Positions 6,259 through 8,997 of a stretch of DNA of 8,997 bases are shown here, piece by piece. The stretch's first letter is position 1, and the number at the start of each line of letters is the position of its first letter. The position numbers and the translations under genes were made by a program. The notes under the pieces were generated by a model, which saw nothing but the letters and a program-made list of their open reading frames with translations, did not search any database and was not told the origin of the DNA. The DNA comes from Solirubrobacterales bacterium (GTDB taxonomy: Bacteria > Actinomycetota > Thermoleophilia > Solirubrobacterales > Solirubrobacteraceae): assembly GCA_025964075.1 (NCBI GenBank), contig JAOPZQ010000460.1, positions 1 to 8,997 of the forward strand. Direction: 5' to 3'.

Positions 6259-7320
6259 GTGCGTTCGCCAGGCCGACGACACCCGGCTGAGCCCGCCGTA
6301 GCTTCCTTCAGGATCCGATCCACGGAGCTCGAGGCGACGTCGTGGTGCGGACTCCCCGCTAGTGTGCGGGGCCTGCTCGACCGCCATCCGTCCCCCGCCG
6401 CAGCCGACCGCGCCGGGTCCCGCTCGCTGCTGCGCGTCGGTGTCCAGCTTCCCGAGGTCGAGCGCCTCGTGCCCTGGCCCGAGTACCTGGCGATGGCCCG
6501 GGCGGCCGAGGCGGTCGGATTCCACTCGATCTGGGTCGGTGACCACCTGCTCTACCGCGGGGACGGGCGCCCCGAGCGGGGGCCGTGGGAGGCGTGGACG
6601 GTGCTGTCCGCGCTGGCGGCCGCGACCGAGCGGGTGACGCTCGGCCCGCTCGTGGCATGCACGGCGTTCCATCCTCCGGCGCTGATCGCCAAGATGGCCG
6701 CGACGATCTCCGAGGTCAGCGGCGGGCGCTTCGTCCTCGGCCTCGGCGCCGGCTGGAACGAAGAGGAGTTTCGCGCCTTCGGCCTGCCCTACGACCACCG
6801 GGTGTCCCGCTTCGAGGAGTCCTTTGCGGTGATTCGCGGACTGCTCGCCGGCGAACGCGTGACGATGGCCGGCCGCTATGTCGAGGCGGCGGACGCCGTC
6901 GTCCTGCCGGCCCCGGCACCGCCGCCCCGGCTGATGATCGGCAGCAACGGGCCGCGCATGCTCTCGATCGCTCTGCCCCACGTCGAGATCTGGAACACCT
7001 GGTACGAGGACTACGGCAACCGCGCGGAGGGGTTCGCCGCGCTCAACCAGCGGATCAGCGCCGCCGCCCGCGACGCCGGCCGCGCACCCGAGACGATCGC
7101 CCGCAGCGCGTGCGTCCACGTCGCGCTCGCGCACCGAGCCGGAGAGCGGCCGGTCACCGCCGGCGCCCCGCCCGTCGAGGGGACCGCCGAGCGGATCGCG
7201 GCCGAGCTCGGGGACCTCGCGGCGGCCGGCGCCGACGAGGCGATCCTCGTCGTCGACCCGATCACCGAGCGCTCGATCCGCGAGCTGGCGGAAGTCGTCG
7301 CACTCGTGTCCGCCGTCTGA
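6259..7320 (+). CDS. LLM-class (luciferase-like) flavin/F420-dependent oxidoreductase
   Basis: 353 residues from GTG 6259. The bacterial-luciferase-like TIM barrel begins only at about residue 58 (LLRVGVQLPE). Within it are VGFHSIWVGDHL (about 87-98), the strongly typical GGRFVLGLGAGWNEEEFRAFG (about 155-175) and LMIGSNGPRML (about 225-235), the cofactor-binding face of this family. The barrel ends in AGADEAILVVDP followed by a helix. Substrate, and whether FMN or coenzyme F420 is used, cannot be read from the sequence. Start choice is open. GTG 6259 has an ideal GGAGGAG at 6244-6250, eight bases upstream. However, codons 6259-6363 end in G/C only about 70% of the time, against about 90% after GTG 6364, and family members usually begin near the LLRVG strand. 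A start at 6364 would give 318 residues. It lies downstream of the regulator on the same strand, with a hairpin between them, so membership in that operon is doubtful. Confidence 0.87.
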   Translation: MRSPGRRHPAEPAVASFRIRSTELEATSWCGLPASVRGLLDRHPSPAAADRAGSRSLLRVGVQLPEVERLVPWPEYLAMARAAEAVGFHSIWVGDHLLYRGDGRPERGPWEAWTVLSALAAATERVTLGPLVACTAFHPPALIAKMAATISEVSGGRFVLGLGAGWNEEEFRAFGLPYDHRVSRFEESFAVIRGLLAGERVTMAGRYVEAADAVVLPAPAPPPRLMIGSNGPRMLSIALPHVEIWNTWYEDYGNRAEGFAALNQRISAAARDAGRAPETIARSACVHVALAHRAGERPVTAGAPPVEGTAERIAAELGDLAAAGADEAILVVDPITERSIRELAEVVALVSAV

Positions 7321-7404
7321 GAACGCACCGCGGGTCCGCGTCCGAGCCCGGCGCTGACCCCCGCTGCTATCGGATGCGCGCGGCGCCCTCGTGAAGCGGC
7401 GGCC
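7321..7404. other. Short convergent intergenic gap with no clear terminator
   Basis: This 84-base gap lies between two converging genes. I see only small GC palindromes (GCGCGC, GGCGCC). A 5-base hairpin, CGGCC (7400-7404) and GGCCG (7411-7415), encloses the M19-like gene's stop codon. Neither is followed by a T-run on either strand. Confidence 0.3.
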
Positions 7405-8997
7405 TCAGGGGGCCGAGGTCGACATCGCCCGCTGCCAGGTGCGCAGATAGGCCTCGGCGGAACGGAAGAGCAGGGCGTCTGCGGCCTTGCCCGTGGGCTG
7501 CCGGCTCATGTACGCGAGCAGGTCGGCGTAGAGGCCGTAGTGCGCGACACCGTCCGTGTTCAGGTCGAACGTGCGCTCTCCGGTCCGCTCGCGGGTGAAC
7601 GTGATCTTCCCGTCGTAGGAGCGGAACGGGTAGCGCAGCGGGTTCTGAGCCGCGCCGGGATCGGGCTCCGGTGAGCTGGCCAGACCGCCGGTGTCGGTGC
7701 CGAGGCCGACGCCGAGGAACTGCCCGGCACGTACGTCGTCCTTGAAGCGGAGGATCGTCTGCGCCAGCTTGCCGGCGGTGTCCGGGCGGGCCGACGCGAA
7801 CCCGCCGAGCGCGTACAGGCGCCGGAGGTCCGAGGGCGTCCACACGCCGCCGGTGTCGGTGTGGCTGGACACGAGCGGGTAATGCCTGGCCTCGGCCATG
7901 TGGAGTACCTGCAGGCGCGCGCGCTCGCTGAGGTGATCGACCTCGATCAGCATGTGCGCGTCCATCAGGCGCCGCACGAGATAGACGCCCAGATCGGTCA
8001 GGCCCTTGTCGTTGCACGAGCTTCCCTGACCTGCCTCCGGGCACGGCCCGGTCGCGAACGGCAGGCCGGTCTGGGCGACCTGGAACAGGCTGATGAACGT
8101 CCCCTTCGCGCCGTCCTCCAGCGCCGCGCCGGCGAAGGCGTTGTCGACCCAGTGGGCGATGAACGTCGCCCGGATGCCGAGACGCTGGTAGAGGGCGATG
8201 CCGCGATCGACGGAGTCGCGGTCGCACGGGGTCTGACCGAGCAGCTGACTACAGCCGAACAGGTCGGAGGACTCGACCCCCATCAACACCGCGAGCTTCC
8301 CTTGCTCGATCACCCGGCGTGCCTGCCGGGGGTCGAACACCAGCCGGAACCAGCCGCGACCGGGGCCGCCGCTCTGCGCGTCGACGTAGTCCTGCATCGC
8401 GCGCAGCCGCTGCGCCTCGAGCTCGATCGTCGCCGTCTCGTCGCATGAGTGCGCACGCGAGAGCTGGATCTCGCACAACGCCTGATCCTCGACGAGCTGC
8501 GCCGTCACCAGCCGCAGACCCGCCATCCACGCCCGCTGCAGCCACACGTAGTAGGTCTGCTGGTGGGTGTACGTGTCGTACGTCGGCCATCCCGTGAACG
8601 TCGGCCAACCGTGCGTGTCGTGCGAGCCGACGGGCAACCCCGTGCGGACCAGGTTGCCGGTGACGTCCAGGCCGCCATCCCGACCGTGCACGCTCGAGTC
8701 GTGTCCGAGCGCCTCGCCGATCCCGAAGCGATCGAAGCTCTCCCCGTAGATCATCCGGCCGCCCGCGCGCATGTCGGCCGTGATGTGCAGATGCGGGTCG
8801 GCGTAGCCGAATACCGTCCCGTCGCGGTTCCGGCCGTGGCGCGGATGCCCCGATGCCCCGACCTCCGCCTCCGGGTAGGGCAGGCACCCGCGTGCGACCG
8901 TGAACCGGAACCGCCCGTCGGGACCCGCTCCGACCGCCGTGGCGAGCGCACCCGTGTCGGCAGCCGCGGTCAACCACCGCCCGCCAACGGTCGAACG
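7405..8997 (-). CDS. Peptidase M19 (membrane dipeptidase)-like metallohydrolase, probably exported (5' partial)
   Basis: A predicted metal-dependent hydrolase related to renal/membrane dipeptidases. The frame is open to the right edge. The first in-window start is TTG at 8973, and residues below count from it (522 to the stop). Segments in order: DPHLH (59-63) near the N-terminus where M19 enzymes have HxD; LMGVES (230-235, E234 as bridging carboxylate); LGIRATFIAHWVDNAFAG (265-282); LTDLGVYLVRRLMDAHMLIEVDHLSERA (325-352, H347); YPLVSSHTDTGG (365-376, H371); and GVGLGTDTGG (421-430, D427). These parallel the M19 order LTPxG...DLSH...SHSN...GSDFDG. Seven cysteines (C30, 167, 177, 241, 250, 311, 320) suggest disulfides and export, with the signal peptide beyond the edge. 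The gene converges with the oxidoreductase across an 84-base gap. Substrate unknown: dipeptide, D-amino-acid peptide or another amide. Confidence 0.8.
   Translation of the reverse strand, partial: RSTVGGRWLTAAADTGALATAVGAGPDGRFRFTVARGCLPYPEAEVGASGHPRHGRNRDGTVFGYADPHLHITADMRAGGRMIYGESFDRFGIGEALGHDSSVHGRDGGLDVTGNLVRTGLPVGSHDTHGWPTFTGWPTYDTYTHQQTYYVWLQRAWMAGLRLVTAQLVEDQALCEIQLSRAHSCDETATIELEAQRLRAMQDYVDAQSGGPGRGWFRLVFDPRQARRVIEQGKLAVLMGVESSDLFGCSQLLGQTPCDRDSVDRGIALYQRLGIRATFIAHWVDNAFAGAALEDGAKGTFISLFQVAQTGLPFATGPCPEAGQGSSCNDKGLTDLGVYLVRRLMDAHMLIEVDHLSERARLQVLHMAEARHYPLVSSHTDTGGVWTPSDLRRLYALGGFASARPDTAGKLAQTILRFKDDVRAGQFLGVGLGTDTGGLASSPEPDPGAAQNPLRYPFRSYDGKITFTRERTGERTFDLNTDGVAHYGLYADLLAYMSRQPTGKAADALLFRSAEAYLRTWQRAMSTSAP

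Noticed and set aside
6055..7134. Minus-strand open frame opposite the regulator end and the oxidoreductase
   Set aside because: No family resemblance; it covers two well-supported plus-strand genes and has the same antisense-type composition.
7321..7404. Bidirectional terminator between the two converging genes
   Set aside because: Only 4-5 base stems without T-runs were found, not enough to call a terminator.

Overview
This is a very GC-rich, densely packed bacterial window. It uses GTG starts, third codon positions are dominated by G/C, genes overlap by 4 bases (ATGA, GTGA), and there is a FixJ/NarL-type two-component pair, an MMPL transporter and a luciferase-like (LLM) oxidoreductase. 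These point to a high-GC actinobacterium. A Thermoleophilia/Solirubrobacterales-like lineage would fit, but that is inference. There are seven protein-coding regions. I see no rRNA, tRNA, CRISPR array or insertion sequence.

Layout. (1) 1-1593 (+): a peptidoglycan-recognition-type N-acetylmuramoyl-L-alanine amidase with two C-terminal beta-rich domains, open at the left edge. (2) 1580-2077 (-): a small protein that is only the TOBE (OB-fold) tail of an ABC-importer ATPase, with no ATPase domain. Its ATG overlaps the stop codon of the next gene as ATGA. (3) 2074-4212 (-): a compact MMPL/RND-type transporter. (4) 4204-4381: a divergent control region with two candidate promoters of identical geometry and repeated CGTAC half-sites. 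(5) 4382-5512 and 5509-6174 (+): a membrane histidine kinase and its NarL/FixJ response regulator, overlapping as GTGA. (6) 6259-7320 (+): an LLM-class flavin/F420 oxidoreductase whose start is uncertain. (7) 7405-8997 (-): a peptidase-M19-like metallohydrolase, probably exported, open at the right edge.

How they fit together. The centre is a regulatory cassette. A kinase with almost no extracytoplasmic sensor domain and a NarL-type regulator are transcribed divergently from an MMPL exporter. This resembles the Bacillus subtilis YdfH-YdfI/YdfJ arrangement, in which the two-component system controls the MMPL gene. The likely role is a response to membrane or envelope stress or to a hydrophobic compound. 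The amidase and the M19-like enzyme both look like envelope or extracellular hydrolases, but nothing links them to the cassette beyond proximity.

The oddest element is the stand-alone TOBE protein coupled to the MMPL gene. It keeps strong codon bias in its core, so it is either a functional domain protein or a young remnant of an ABC ATPase gene. No clear new multi-gene defence or mobile system is visible.
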